Origin: JAPPFW01 sp965231815
GTDB lineage: Bacteria; Actinomycetota; Acidimicrobiia; Spongiisociales; Spongiisociaceae
Assembly (NCBI GenBank): GCA_965231815.1
Contig: OZ246890.1
Location: 2,852,001 to 2,916,000 of the forward strand
Length of the DNA stretch: 64,000 bases
Direction: 5' to 3'
The notes below the pieces were generated by a model that saw only the letters and a program-made list of their open reading frames with translations, searched no databases and was not told the origin of the DNA. Position numbers and translations under genes: made by a program. Positions 9,260 to 18,424 of this stretch are shown here, piece after piece (positions within the stretch are counted from its first letter, which is position 1; each line of letters opens with the position of its first letter).

Positions 9260-9470
9260 CGACCATCGGGCTGTGCCCGGCCTGTCGTGTCGGCGCACAT
9301 GCCGAACGTCGGCGTCCCCGAAACCGGTCCGGGCCCTGGTTAAGCTTCGGAGCGAATCCGAAGGTTCATGACTGAACCGGCGAAGAGGCGTTCGTGGCCT
9401 CAACGGGAGCGAGCCTTTCCGTTAAGAGGATCAGGTTTAGGTACTTTGTTGGTCTGATAAGAGGTATGGA

Positions 9471-11084
9471 ATGAAATACGACCTGGATACCTTACGGGGA
9501 GACGTATTCGGTGGTCTCACCTCCGCCGTTGTGGGTATCCCGGTTGCTCTCGGCTTCGGAATCGTTTCCGGTTTGGGACCGTTGGCCGGAATGTACGGCG
9601 CCATCGCGGTCGGTTTCTTCGCAGCGGTGTTCGGCGGAACCCGCTCTCAGATATCCGGTCCGACAGGTCCGATGGCGGTAGCTATGGCAGTGATAGTTAC
9701 CAGCTATGCGGATAGCCTCGCCGAGGCCTTCACGATCGCCGTCATGGCGGGTCTGTTACAGATCCTGCTCGGCACGATAAGGATCGGCCGTTTCGTCGCC
9801 TATACGCCCTATTCGGTTATCTCGGGCTTCATGTCCGGTATCGGGCTGATCATCCTCATCTTGCAAAGCCTGCCCTTCCTCGGGGCGTCGGTTGCCGAAG
9901 GTGGTCCGTTGGCTGCGATCCGAGCCTGGCCGGAGGCTATAGGAAATCTGAATATCGGTGCAGCGGTCATCGCAACGGCCACGTTGGTGGTGGGCGTATT
10001 CTGGCCCACCCGGCTGCGGAAATACCTTCCCCCGACTCTGGTTGCTCTAGGGGTCGGAACCGTTATCGGTCTGTTATGGGCGGGTGAGGTGCCTGTCATA
10101 GGCGATGTACCTACCGGACTACCGGAGTTCAGATTTCCTGTATTCTCGGTCGATCTAATACTGGGAGCTCTCCAGCCCGCCTTCACTCTCGCTCTACTCG
10201 GCTCGATCGACAGCTTGCTCACCTCGTTGATAGCCGACTCGATGACCCGGACCAGCCACAAGCCCAACCGCGAGCTGATAGGTCAAGGAATCGGCAACAT
10301 GGTTGCGGGGTTTCTCGGAGGGCTTCCCGGCGCCGGCGCCACCATGGGCACGGTGGTGAACCTTCGAGCCGGAGGGCGCACCCCCGTGTCGGGCATGATT
10401 CGATCTGCGGTGTTGCTGGCTCTGGTGCTGGGACTCGGGGACCTTGTCGAATCGATCCCGCACGCGGTCCTGGCGGGGATACTGATGAAGGTGGGGTGGG
10501 ACATCATCGATTGGCGTTTCCTTACCCGGATCCACCGTATCCAGAAGGACCATCTCCTAGTGATGATCGTGACCCTGGGGTTGACGGTGTTCCTGGATCT
10601 GGTCACCGCGGTGATTCTCGGCCTGCTCGTGGCGGGCATGGTGGCGGCGCGCCAGTTTGAACGCCTCGAACTGGACAGCGTCCTATCGGTGCCGTTGCTG
10701 GACCAATCCTTCCTGGACGGCCATGAAGGGGATGATTTCTCGGCACGGGTGGGTTTGGTGGCCTTCCGAGGCAACTTCACCGTTGCGTCGTCCGGAAAGA
10801 TGATCAGCACCGTAAGCGTTGACATACGTGACCATGAAGTGGTAATCCTCGACTTCTCGAAGACATCGTTCATTGATGACAGCGCCGCTCTGGTAATCGA
10901 GCAACTGATCGACTCCGCCATTGCGGAGGACACCGACTGTATCGTTGCCGGGTTAACGGGTACGCCGGCCTCCGTCATGGATGCATTGGACGTCCTCCGC
11001 CATGTCCCTACCGATCGAATCGTTGCGGACATAGAGGAAGGTCGCCGGGTTGCCCATCGTTTGCTCGAGCTACGGGAATCCTGA
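9471..11084 (+). CDS. SulP family inorganic anion transporter with STAS domain
   Basis: A 537-residue transporter of the SLC26/SulP family. The N-terminal transport domain has about 12 hydrophobic segments with the signature GLTSAVVGIPVALGFGIVSG and the binding-site stretch GGTRSQISGPTGPM. The last ~115 residues form a cytoplasmic STAS domain (VVILDFSKTSFIDDSAALVI). Members carry sulfate, bicarbonate or dicarboxylates, and the substrate cannot be read here. No carbonic anhydrase or sulfate gene is adjacent. The gene stands alone with a 211-base upstream gap. Confidence 0.93.
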   Translation: MKYDLDTLRGDVFGGLTSAVVGIPVALGFGIVSGLGPLAGMYGAIAVGFFAAVFGGTRSQISGPTGPMAVAMAVIVTSYADSLAEAFTIAVMAGLLQILLGTIRIGRFVAYTPYSVISGFMSGIGLIILILQSLPFLGASVAEGGPLAAIRAWPEAIGNLNIGAAVIATATLVVGVFWPTRLRKYLPPTLVALGVGTVIGLLWAGEVPVIGDVPTGLPEFRFPVFSVDLILGALQPAFTLALLGSIDSLLTSLIADSMTRTSHKPNRELIGQGIGNMVAGFLGGLPGAGATMGTVVNLRAGGRTPVSGMIRSAVLLALVLGLGDLVESIPHAVLAGILMKVGWDIIDWRFLTRIHRIQKDHLLVMIVTLGLTVFLDLVTAVILGLLVAGMVAARQFERLELDSVLSVPLLDQSFLDGHEGDDFSARVGLVAFRGNFTVASSGKMISTVSVDIRDHEVVILDFSKTSFIDDSAALVIEQLIDSAIAEDTDCIVAGLTGTPASVMDALDVLRHVPTDRIVADIEEGRRVAHRLLELRES

Positions 11085-11137
11085 TCGAAGACCATGATCA
11101 TCCGCCCTGGTTACAAGAAGACGGAGGACCGGGCCGC

Positions 11138-12109
11138 ATGCCGGTAACCCGAGCGAGGTCGGCGGAGTCGAAGATGAGCGTGAGGTACGCAGTTCTCTTT
11201 CCAGGCCAGGGAAGCCAGCGGGTCGGGATGGGCGCCGATCTGTTCCGTTCGCGCCCCGATCTTCTGATCGAAGCCGCGGATCGAGTGCTGGGGTGGTCGC
11301 TCCGAGAAGTGTGCCTTGAAGGACCCGAGGACCGTCTGACCGCCACCGAACACGCTCAACCGGCTCTCTACGCCCTCTCTTATGCCCTATGGAAGGAACT
11401 GGCTGAACGGGCAGGGCGCCTTCCCGCTGCGGCTGCGGGGCATTCGCTCGGCGAGTACACGGCTCTGGCAGCTGCCGGTGCGGTGTCATTCGAGGACGGA
11501 TTGGAACTAGTGGCGGCCCGAGCCCGGGCGATGGCGGAGGCCGTTCAGGAGGAGCCATCCGGCATGGCCGCGGTGTTGGGGGCGACCGCAGAACATGTCG
11601 AGCGGATAGCGGCCGACCGCCGGTCGCGGGGCGGACGGTTATGGATTGCCAATCGAAACGCACCGGGACAGATCGTTCTCTCCGGGAGTTCGGAGGACAT
11701 TGATTGGGTGGTTGCAAACGGACGCCGGCTGCGTCTCCGGCGGGTGGTGAAGCTCAACGTAGCCGGGGCGTTCCACTGCCCTTTGATGGAGTCGGCCCTA
11801 CCAGGCCTGCAAGACGCATTGGATTCGGTGCGGATAGGAGCTTCTGTCTTTCCTGTGTGGTCCAACGTGACCGCTAGTCCCCACATTGCGGGTGAGGAAA
11901 GCCGGATGCTTGCCCGCCAGCTGATCGCACCCGTTCGTTTCTCTGCCTCGCTACGGTCTATGGCCGCATCGGGAGTGGAAACGTTCGTTCATATCGGGCC
12001 GGGCGATGTCACGGCAGGGATGGCCAGGCGAACGGTCAAAGGATCGAGAACCCTGGCTGTCTCGTCCGTCGCGCAAGCGGAAAAGACTGCCGGCGATCTC
12101 GTCGTCTAG
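11138..12109 (+). CDS. fabD: malonyl-CoA:ACP transacylase
   Basis: Transfers malonyl from CoA to acyl carrier protein, supplying the elongation unit of type II fatty-acid synthesis. The FPGQGSQ motif, the active-site serine in GHSLGEY (S103 from this start), the conserved Arg-containing helix and GAFHCPLM with the catalytic His are present. The ATG with GGAGG ten bases upstream is used; the ATG at 11174 (MSVRYAVLFPGQGS) also has a weak site and fits the family length better. It heads the fab cluster. Its TAG stop lies inside the CTAG that starts repeat A1. Confidence 0.93.
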   Translation: MPVTRARSAESKMSVRYAVLFPGQGSQRVGMGADLFRSRPDLLIEAADRVLGWSLREVCLEGPEDRLTATEHAQPALYALSYALWKELAERAGRLPAAAAGHSLGEYTALAAAGAVSFEDGLELVAARARAMAEAVQEEPSGMAAVLGATAEHVERIAADRRSRGGRLWIANRNAPGQIVLSGSSEDIDWVVANGRRLRLRRVVKLNVAGAFHCPLMESALPGLQDALDSVRIGASVFPVWSNVTASPHIAGEESRMLARQLIAPVRFSASLRSMAASGVETFVHIGPGDVTAGMARRTVKGSRTLAVSSVAQAEKTAGDLVV

Positions 12110-12321
12110 CCTCGATTATTCATGGATGGGGCTTTGGAGGATGAGTGGAGCAGATGCCGTAAAAGTGCCCTGAACAGGCAATATATCTGTCCGGGGCGTT
12201 TCCCGTCCCGGTCTGGTGTGGGGAGATTCATCTGCCGGGTGAACAGTGGGATTCTCCTGATTACCGGGGTTGAATCGGCGTTATGTGCCTCGATGTGTGG
12301 GAAACCCGAACGATCAGGCTA
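12106..12321. repeat. MITE-like repeat family A, copy A1 (inverted relative to A2 and A3)
   Basis: About 215 bases that, read on the minus strand, align along their length with copies at 26.5 and 62.0 kb. The outer end next to fabD reads CTAGCCTCGATTATTCATGG, and the other end reads CGATCAGGCTAA, an imperfect inverted match. The CTAG end contains the fabD stop codon. Internal blocks shared with the other copies include the CTCCACTCATCCTCCAAAG-like segment and GTTCACC. There is no open reading frame. The element separates fabD from the rest of the fab cluster. Confidence 0.75.
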
Positions 12322-12508
12322 AAAGTGGTGGACTTCCATTGGGAGGGGTTCACCTCCCGGAATACAATAGGAAAGCTTCTTGATACAACGAGGGCCGGCT
12401 TAACCTAGCCGGTAGGCTGCGAGCCGCCATTTGAAGAGACGGTTTCGGTCCGAACAGGACACAGTCATGAGTTGGGCTAGATTCCCGTGAAAGAAGGACT
12501 GGGACCAT
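12322..12508. other. leader region of fabH
   Basis: Between repeat A1 and fabH lie a perfect 6-bp hairpin (GGGAGG/CCTCCC at 12341-12358) and a second possible stem around GCCGGCTTAACCTAGCCGG (12391-12409). Neither has a U-tract. This may be a new promoter or leader for fabH-fabF after the repeat split the cluster. No known riboswitch class is recognised. Confidence 0.3.
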
Positions 12509-13588
12509 ATGCTGCGGTACGCGGAAATTACCGGATGGGGCAAGGCGCTGCCTCCGACTGTGCTCTCCAACTCCGATCTTGAACAGATAGTCGATACCAG
12601 CGACGATTGGATTACCAGCCGAAGCGGGATCAAGGAGCGGCGTATTTCTCATGTGCCGGCCTCCGATCTAGGCGCTCTGGCTGCTCGTCGGGCTGCGGCG
12701 GCGGCCGGGATCGGCGTTGGGGATATAGATCTGATCCTAAATGCGACCTGTACTCCCGAGTCCATCATTCCTGCTTCGGCCTCCTACATACAAGCGAAGC
12801 TCGGGGCGAGTCGTTCCGGCGCTGTGGATGTCAATGCCAACTGCTCGGGGTTTGTTTACGGGTACGTAATGGCCGATTCGATAGTTCGTTCCGGGGCAGC
12901 TCGAACGGTAGTGCTGGTAGGAGTGGAGCGTCTCAGTTGGTTGGTTGACTATACCGACCGAAGTACTTGCATACTGTTCGGTGACGGCGCGGGAGCAGTG
13001 GTGATCCAGGCGACGAGCGAACCTGCCGGAGTGCTCGCCTCGGAGCTAGGGGTTGACGGAACGATGGCCGACATACTGTGCGTCCCGAACGATGGAACTA
13101 TCGAACCCGGCTCGGCGAGTCCTCGAACCCGGTTGGTCATGCAAGGTTCAGACGTGTTTCGTCGGGCGGTCACGGCGATGGCCGATGCGTCCGAAAGCGT
13201 GGTGAAGCAGGCCGGGTGGGAACTTGATGACATCGACCTCCTGGTACCACACCAGGCCAACCAGCGAATAATCGACGCTACGGCGAGACGACTCAAGCTG
13301 GATCAATCGCGGGTGTTTCTCAACATCCATGCATACGGCAACACAAGCGCCGCGACCATCCCGATCGCTCTGACCGAAGCCATCGAAGCGAGAAGGGTGC
13401 CCTCCCGCGGGAACCTGGTGTTCGCGGCATTCGGGGGAGGGCTTACCTGGGCGGCTGCCGCGGTGCGGTTCGGAGAACGCGTCGAACCTGTCGAAATGAT
13501 CGAGGATGAGCTCCCCGGAACCGACCGTACCGTGTGGGAGTTGATCCAGCCGAACTTCGACTATTACGGTCGGCTGGATAGGCGATGA
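12509..13588 (+). CDS. fabH: 3-oxoacyl-ACP synthase III
   Basis: A 359-residue KAS III that starts fatty-acid synthesis by condensing acyl-CoA with malonyl-ACP. The Cys-His-Asn triad is visible: C112 in NANCSGF, H248 in VPHQANQR and N278 in AYGNTSAA. The protein is about 30 residues longer than typical FabH at the C-terminus (after the FGGGLTWAAA core), an extra acidic tail. The ATGA overlap with fabG shows translational coupling. Confidence 0.95.
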   Translation: MLRYAEITGWGKALPPTVLSNSDLEQIVDTSDDWITSRSGIKERRISHVPASDLGALAARRAAAAAGIGVGDIDLILNATCTPESIIPASASYIQAKLGASRSGAVDVNANCSGFVYGYVMADSIVRSGAARTVVLVGVERLSWLVDYTDRSTCILFGDGAGAVVIQATSEPAGVLASELGVDGTMADILCVPNDGTIEPGSASPRTRLVMQGSDVFRRAVTAMADASESVVKQAGWELDDIDLLVPHQANQRIIDATARRLKLDQSRVFLNIHAYGNTSAATIPIALTEAIEARRVPSRGNLVFAAFGGGLTWAAAAVRFGERVEPVEMIEDELPGTDRTVWELIQPNFDYYGRLDRR

Positions 13589-14319
13589 GCCGGGTAGCTC
13601 TTGTTACCGGAGGGTCCCGCGGTATCGGCAGGGCCGTCTCTCTCAGACTTGCCGCCAAGGGTCACGCGGTGGCTGTCAACTACCGGGCCCGAGACGAGTC
13701 GGCAATGCGGTTGGTCAAGACAATCGAGGCGTCGAACGGGGTGGCGGCGCCGTTCAAAGCGGATGTGAGTCGTCCGGACGAGGTCGACAGACTGTTCGCC
13801 TTGATCGAGGAGAGGCTGGGCCGTCCCGAAATACTGGTCAACAACGCCGGAGTTACCTCCGATAGCCTGCTGGTTAGGCTGGACGAGGAGCGCTGGGACA
13901 GGGTGATGGACATCAACCTGAAGTCGGTCTACCTATGCAGCAAAGCGGTTCTTCGGGGCATGCTGCGAGCGCGGTGGGGGAGGATCGTATCCTTGGCTTC
14001 TGTCGCAGGAATATCAGGGAATCCCGGCCAGACCAATTACGCAGCCTCGAAGGCCGGTGTGATAGCGTTTTCCAAGTCGCTGTCGAAAGAGGTGGGTTCC
14101 AGGGGTATTACGGTTAACGTAGTCGCGCCCGGTTTCATTGACACCGAACTCACCGCCGGGTTACATAAGCGGGTCGTTGACCAGGTACTCTCAGGCACCA
14201 GCCTCCGACGGTTAGGTAGACCGGACGAGGTTGCTTCGGCTGTCGGGTATCTAGCCTCTGATGAAGCGTCATACATAACGGGCCAAGTCCTCGTCGTAGA
14301 CGGCGGACTCGCCCTGTGA
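13585..14319 (+). CDS. fabG: 3-oxoacyl-ACP reductase
   Basis: A 244-residue short-chain dehydrogenase that reduces 3-oxoacyl-ACP with NADPH. The cofactor motif GGSRGIG is at residues 9-15, NNAG at 87-90, and the catalytic Ser139, Tyr152 and Lys156 lie in SLASVAG and NYAASKAG. The closing GQVLVVDGGLAL is standard. It lies between fabH (4-base overlap) and acpP (42-base gap), so FabG rather than another SDR is well supported. Confidence 0.95.
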   Translation: MSRVALVTGGSRGIGRAVSLRLAAKGHAVAVNYRARDESAMRLVKTIEASNGVAAPFKADVSRPDEVDRLFALIEERLGRPEILVNNAGVTSDSLLVRLDEERWDRVMDINLKSVYLCSKAVLRGMLRARWGRIVSLASVAGISGNPGQTNYAASKAGVIAFSKSLSKEVGSRGITVNVVAPGFIDTELTAGLHKRVVDQVLSGTSLRRLGRPDEVASAVGYLASDEASYITGQVLVVDGGLAL

Positions 14320-14361
14320 CTGATAAACCACTCTAAGCAATCACACTAAGGAGACAGCAAG

Positions 14362-14604
14362 ATGGATCGCTCGCAAGTCCAGTCCAAGATGCAGGATCTG
14401 CTCGTGGACGAGCTCGGTTTGGACGCCTCGAAGATCAACGATTCGGCAACCTTTGAAGAGGATCTCGAAGTGGACTCCTTGGGGGTCGTTGAACTTCTGA
14501 TGGCGCTTGAGGACGAATTCGGGGTGCGTATTCCCGATGAGGAAGCCGAAAACATCACCTCGGTGGGCGAGGCGGTCAATCTAGTGATCGCCAAGCTGGG
14601 CTAG
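14362..14604 (+). CDS. acpP: acyl carrier protein
   Basis: An 80-residue acidic carrier protein. The phosphopantetheine attachment site is Ser39 in DLEVDSLGVVELLMALED. A strong AAGGAGA lies before the ATG. It carries growing acyl chains between FabD, FabH, FabG and FabF, which flank it. Confidence 0.97.
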   Translation: MDRSQVQSKMQDLLVDELGLDASKINDSATFEEDLEVDSLGVVELLMALEDEFGVRIPDEEAENITSVGEAVNLVIAKLG

Positions 14605-14626
14605 CCGGTAACTCGAGATCGTATTC

Positions 14627-15886
14627 ATGCGTCCCGAGGCCCGGCGGGTGGTGGTGACCGGTATCGGCGCGATAACACCACTCGGCCATACGGTTCGTGA
14701 AACCTGGGAGGCGTTGCTAGCCGGCCGTTCCGGGATCGGACCCATAACTCAGTTCGACCCCGCCAATGTGGCCACCTCATTTGCCGGTGAGGTCCGAGGA
14801 TGGGATCCGGAGTCGGTGATCATAAAGCGGGAGGCTCGCCGCCTTGATCGTTCTGCTCAGTTGTTCATCGGAGCAGCTCAGCAGGCTTTGGACGATGCCG
14901 GGCTGGACTTCGTTGAGGACGAATCCGACTCGGATCGGGCCGGAGTGATCGTCGGATCCGGTTTGGGCGGGATGCTGTCATTCGACACTCAGCTCAAGGT
15001 AATGATCAGCCGGGGGGCGCGTCGCATCAGCCCTCTGGCCGTCACGATGATCATTCCCAATGAAGCGGCCGGAGTTGCCTCCATTCGGTTCAACATGAGA
15101 GGTCCGGTAACTTGTGTGGTGACCGCCTGCGCAGCTTCAGCCAATGCGATCGGAGACGCCGCGGAGATCATTCGAAGAGGAGCCGCTGACGTGATGCTGG
15201 CCGGGGGCGCCGAAGCGACCATCTGCGAGTTCGGTATCGGCGCCTTCAACAGGAGTCGCGCCCTTAGTACCCGCAATGACGATCCCCGGCGGGCGAGCCG
15301 TCCCTTTGATTTGAACCGGGACGGGTTCGTAATGTCTGAAGGAGGAGCTTGCGTGATTCTCGAGGACCGGAAGCGAGCCTTGGCCAGGGGAGCGCGGGTG
15401 TACGGTGAGGTGGTCGGCTACGGCATGACCTCGGACGCTTATCACGTCACCCTCCCTCGACCCGGAGGAAGCGGCGCGGCGAAGTCGATGAAGGCCGCCT
15501 TGGAAGATGCCGGCCTCAACCCCGGACAACTGGACTACATAAACGCGCACGGTACCTCTACCAAGGCGAACGACGTTACCGAGACGATGGCGATAAAGCA
15601 TGCCCTAGGCGAAAACGCGGCCCGGTCGGTGCCGGTGTCCTCGACCAAGTCAATGACCGGTCACCTCATGGGAGGCGCCGGGGCTATCGAGTCCATCTTT
15701 TGCCTGATGGCTATGGTATCGGGCGTCCTGCCTCCGACGATCAACTACGAAACTCCGGATCCGGAATGTGACCTCGATTACGTACCCAATGAGGCTCGTG
15801 AAGCACGGGTGGAGTATTCCATGACCAATTCCTTCGGCTTCGGCGGACATAACGTTTCCTTGATATTCGGTCCGGCCGACGCCTGA
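14627..15886 (+). CDS. fabF: 3-oxoacyl-ACP synthase II
   Basis: A 419-residue KAS II that elongates acyl-ACP. The catalytic Cys168 lies in VTACAASANAIG. The two histidines lie in NAHGTSTKAND and GHLMGGAGAIE, and the C-terminal NSFGFGGHNVSLIF is typical. Note TACAAS where most enzymes have TACATG or TACASG-like sequences. It closes the fab cluster, 22 bases after acpP. Confidence 0.95.
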   Translation: MRPEARRVVVTGIGAITPLGHTVRETWEALLAGRSGIGPITQFDPANVATSFAGEVRGWDPESVIIKREARRLDRSAQLFIGAAQQALDDAGLDFVEDESDSDRAGVIVGSGLGGMLSFDTQLKVMISRGARRISPLAVTMIIPNEAAGVASIRFNMRGPVTCVVTACAASANAIGDAAEIIRRGAADVMLAGGAEATICEFGIGAFNRSRALSTRNDDPRRASRPFDLNRDGFVMSEGGACVILEDRKRALARGARVYGEVVGYGMTSDAYHVTLPRPGGSGAAKSMKAALEDAGLNPGQLDYINAHGTSTKANDVTETMAIKHALGENAARSVPVSSTKSMTGHLMGGAGAIESIFCLMAMVSGVLPPTINYETPDPECDLDYVPNEAREARVEYSMTNSFGFGGHNVSLIFGPADA

Positions 15887-16222
15887 TCGGGCAAACCCCT
15901 CCCGGTGTCGTGAATCGTTGTTTCGCTTGTGTTTGGGAGACCGCGAAATCTTTGTGGCGGGCGCGACCCGACATCCGGGGAAATCTGTCACACCCGGTCT
16001 GCATACTGGTGGGTAACCGCAAGCACCGACGGTTGGGTCAGGTACCGACCGGACCGGGGTTGGGATCATCTTGCTTGTTTCTTCTGCCTTGCCTCTGTTT
16101 GGCCAGGCGAGGGGTTAGCGGGACGCGTTTCGACGCCGAGGAGGCGGCGGCCGGGGGTGGGTCCCACTTGAGAGTGGTCCCATCCGGGTAGTTCGGTTTT
16201 CGCGGTCTTAACCCGGGTCTGT
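15887..16222. other. intergenic region after the fab cluster, no gene recognised
   Basis: The region between fabF and repeat B1 has only weak short frames on both strands and no family resemblance. It is rich in GG/CC runs. I see no clear terminator hairpin with a U-tract. Confidence 0.4.
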
Positions 16223-16337
16223 GCCGGAAGGCTGAGAAACCCCGTACAAAGGGGTTCAGACACTAGCCTGCAACTCTCTGACCAGGCGGTTTGCCTACCA
16301 CCTACCCCGTGAGATTCGTTTTTCAGGACCCTCCTAG
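16223..16337. repeat. repeat family B, copy B1
   Basis: A ~115-base element almost identical in its core to B2 at 19.2 kb. It contains the hairpin AACCCCGTACAAAGGGGTT (16238-16256), the block CAACTCTCTGACCAGGCGG, and the run AGATTCGTTTTT before the end. The right end CCTCCTAG is the inverted match of the left end of copy B2. The terminal CTAG at 16334-16337 contains the TAG stop of the adjacent minus-strand gene. Confidence 0.7.
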
Positions 16338-16597
16338 CTGTCTTCGTCGGAGGCTGAAGCTGTCCTGCCTTCCGGGTTCCGGGCCGTGACTACGGTGATA
16401 ATCAGTCCGGTTACCGAGACGAGCATGCACACCCCCGGCAGGACTACCGCTAATAGTGGGATCCGTCCGAGTAGCGCCCCGAGACCCAGGGCCATGATGC
16501 TTAGCATCAGGGATAAGGCGCCGCCCACCACCAACGTGACCAACCCGAGATCGGCCCAGGCTCGGTTCCCGCCAATCCTGCCGCTCAAGCCGCTCAA
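16334..16597 (-). CDS. small membrane protein, two predicted helices
   Basis: An 87-residue hydrophobic protein with two membrane segments (about 16-42 and 46-70) and a charged C-terminal tail (TARNPEGRTASASDEDS). I do not recognise a family. The TTG start overlaps the stop of the preceding gene (TTGA). The TAG stop lies in the terminal CTAG of repeat B1. It is the last of a three-gene membrane-protein operon of unknown function. Confidence 0.65.
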   Translation of the reverse strand: MSGLSGRIGGNRAWADLGLVTLVVGGALSLMLSIMALGLGALLGRIPLLAVVLPGVCMLVSVTGLIITVVTARNPEGRTASASDEDS

Positions 16598-16878
16598 TCC
16601 TGCGCCGCGGTACCGTCCGCCGGCCCGGGTTTGGCGGTGTCTTCTCTATCGGATGCCCGCCATTCGTTCCATTCGCGCAAGGATCGATCGGCTAGAACCA
16701 CCACGATTCCTACTCCTGCCGAGGCAACCAGTGCGGCCAGGAATCCGACGACCACGCTGGTCAACCAACTGCATGTGGCACCGGTACAACCCACCTCGGT
16801 CACCGTCCAGCCGATGAATCCGCCGATCGCCCCGGCTAGCAGAACCGGCAAGGCGAAGGTGTATCGAATCCGGGCCAC
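16594..16878 (-). CDS. small membrane protein, unknown function
   Basis: A 94-residue protein with two membrane helices (about 6-24 and 35-58), a CTGATC segment between them with two cysteines, and a charged tail. The GTG start lies one base after the TGA of the preceding gene, so translation is coupled. Family unknown. Possibly a partner of the larger membrane protein upstream. Confidence 0.65.
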   Translation of the reverse strand: MARIRYTFALPVLLAGAIGGFIGWTVTEVGCTGATCSWLTSVVVGFLAALVASAGVGIVVVLADRSLREWNEWRASDREDTAKPGPADGTAAQD

Positions 16879-16879
16879 G

Positions 16880-17641
16880 TCAGTCCTCCCTCCGCACGGG
16901 ACGCCCCGTCCTGTCGTAGCCCACGGCTTCCACAAGCCCTGGCGGTGCCAGCTCCGGGTGGACCGTTATCGTTTCGACCCGCCGGGGAACCGGGCGCATG
17001 ACCGCGCGGCGGGCGTCGGTGGTCCAAGCCAGGAAAGTGAGAGCCAAGATCACGGCCAGCATACCCAACACCTGTGGAGCCCGCAGACCTACCGTCGAGA
17101 TGGCGCCCAGGAAAGGCAGCAGGAGGCGGATCATCCAGATGGCGCCGGGCACAGCCCGGGAGTAGGCCCAACCCCCGGCAAGTCCGAAACCGGCTATCAC
17201 CCACCCGGTGGAGGGCATATCGGGTATCGCGAAGGCTGCCACGAAACCGGGCAGCCACAACAGCCCGAGAGCGAGAATGGTTGCCCGGGCCGGAACACGA
17301 TCGGGCTTGGCCTGGTGAAACCATCCGTCCAGCGGCCTCGCCCATGCTGTTCCTACCCCTCCGGCGTGGGCCAGCATGGCGGCAACCCAGAAAGGATCGA
17401 TCGATAGAGCAGCGGCCGCTAATGCCCAGAAAGCAGCCAGGGCGGCGATCGAGTTACGTACCCACCGACCGGGAGAGAGAAGCATCGCGACCAGGTTTAC
17501 AGCGTTGGCCAGGAGCAGGGATACCGCTAGGAGCGACGCTACCCGCGGTTCCCACGGGGTCGATCCGAAAACGAGCCGACCTGCCCAGAGCGAGGCGCCT
17601 AGAAGCATGAGGGCTGCCGAGACCGAGGCGATACGGAACAT
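16880..17641 (-). CDS. polytopic membrane protein, unknown function
   Basis: A ~253-residue hydrophobic protein with about 7-8 membrane segments and a soluble, proline-rich C-terminal tail (VPRRVETITVHPELAPPG). No family is recognised. The ATG before FRIASVSAALMLL is favoured because the first helix starts there and GGAG precedes it. Longer in-frame starts would overlap the divergent Nudix gene. It leads the operon of three membrane proteins. Confidence 0.65.
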   Translation of the reverse strand: MFRIASVSAALMLLGASLWAGRLVFGSTPWEPRVASLLAVSLLLANAVNLVAMLLSPGRWVRNSIAALAAFWALAAAALSIDPFWVAAMLAHAGGVGTAWARPLDGWFHQAKPDRVPARATILALGLLWLPGFVAAFAIPDMPSTGWVIAGFGLAGGWAYSRAVPGAIWMIRLLLPFLGAISTVGLRAPQVLGMLAVILALTFLAWTTDARRAVMRPVPRRVETITVHPELAPPGLVEAVGYDRTGRPVRRED

Positions 17642-17699
17642 CTCTCCATTGTGGCGCGTGTGAGGTGACATGTGAAGCCACCGTCTACCCTTTCGGATA

Positions 17700-18236
17700 G
17701 TGAAGTCGGCGAGCGACATTTCATGGCCCGGTGAGGCTGTCTTCTGTTCGGCTTGCGGTACCCGTCTTGAGCGTGCGTACCTGCACTCGCGGGAGCGGGG
17801 AGTATGCCCGGAGTGTGGCCGGATCGACTTCCGTTCGCCCTCCGTGGCGGTGGCGGTGGTGCTACGCGACGATGCAGGCCGTGTCCTGATGGTGAAGCGA
17901 GGGCCGGGTTCGTCGCGGCCCGGTCGGTGGTCGATTCCCGCCGGGTATATGGATTATGGCGAGGAAATCAGGGAGGCAGGCGCCCGAGAAGTCCTTGAGG
18001 AGACGGGCTTGGTGGTCGAAGTGGGGGCGCCGATCTTCGTTGCTACCAATTTCCACGACCCGCTCAAAGTGAGCGTGTGTGTCTGGTTCGCGGGATGTGT
18101 GGTGGGTGGCCGGCCCGCCGCCGGGTCGGATGCGGTCGACTTGGGATGGTTCGCTCTCGATTCCTTGCCCGACCTCGCTTTCGAAACCGACACCGAACTG
18201 TGTCGGCTCTTGCGATCCGATGACCTTTCCGGTTAG
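17700..18236 (+). CDS. Nudix hydrolase with N-terminal zinc ribbon
   Basis: A 178-residue protein with a CxxC...CxxC zinc ribbon (FCSACG, VCPECG; residues 15-40) and a complete Nudix box starting at GYMDYGEEIREAGAREVLEE (pattern G-x5-E-x7-REUxEExGU). This domain pairing occurs in NUDT14/NudC-like ADP-ribose or NAD-type pyrophosphohydrolases, but the substrate cannot be told. The GTG start is used; it lies 58 bases from the divergent membrane-protein start. Confidence 0.85.
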   Translation: MKSASDISWPGEAVFCSACGTRLERAYLHSRERGVCPECGRIDFRSPSVAVAVVLRDDAGRVLMVKRGPGSSRPGRWSIPAGYMDYGEEIREAGAREVLEETGLVVEVGAPIFVATNFHDPLKVSVCVWFAGCVVGGRPAAGSDAVDLGWFALDSLPDLAFETDTELCRLLRSDDLSG

Positions 18237-18424
18237 AGATTTGCTTCGAAGCCGCTCGAATCGTGTCACCGGCTAGCTAGCCCGGGGCAAGAAACACAAC
18301 GCAGCGGTGATAGGGGAGGGGTACGAAGCCTGCACCCTTTGGCGTCCCTTGGTCTGCGCATGAGTGACGGCAACCGCCTGCCGGACACCCACCATTGCTG
18401 TCTCTGATGGTGTATTGTAGGTGT

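Noticed and set aside
10283..11101. Long frame antisense to the SulP gene
   Set aside because: Ser/Thr/Arg-rich artefact of the opposite strand of a high-GC gene; no start signal or family sign.
12106..12321. Repeat A as a riboswitch or structured leader RNA
   Set aside because: Copies lie in both orientations, have terminal inverted repeats and YTAR borders, and are not consistently upstream of one gene type, which fits a mobile element better.
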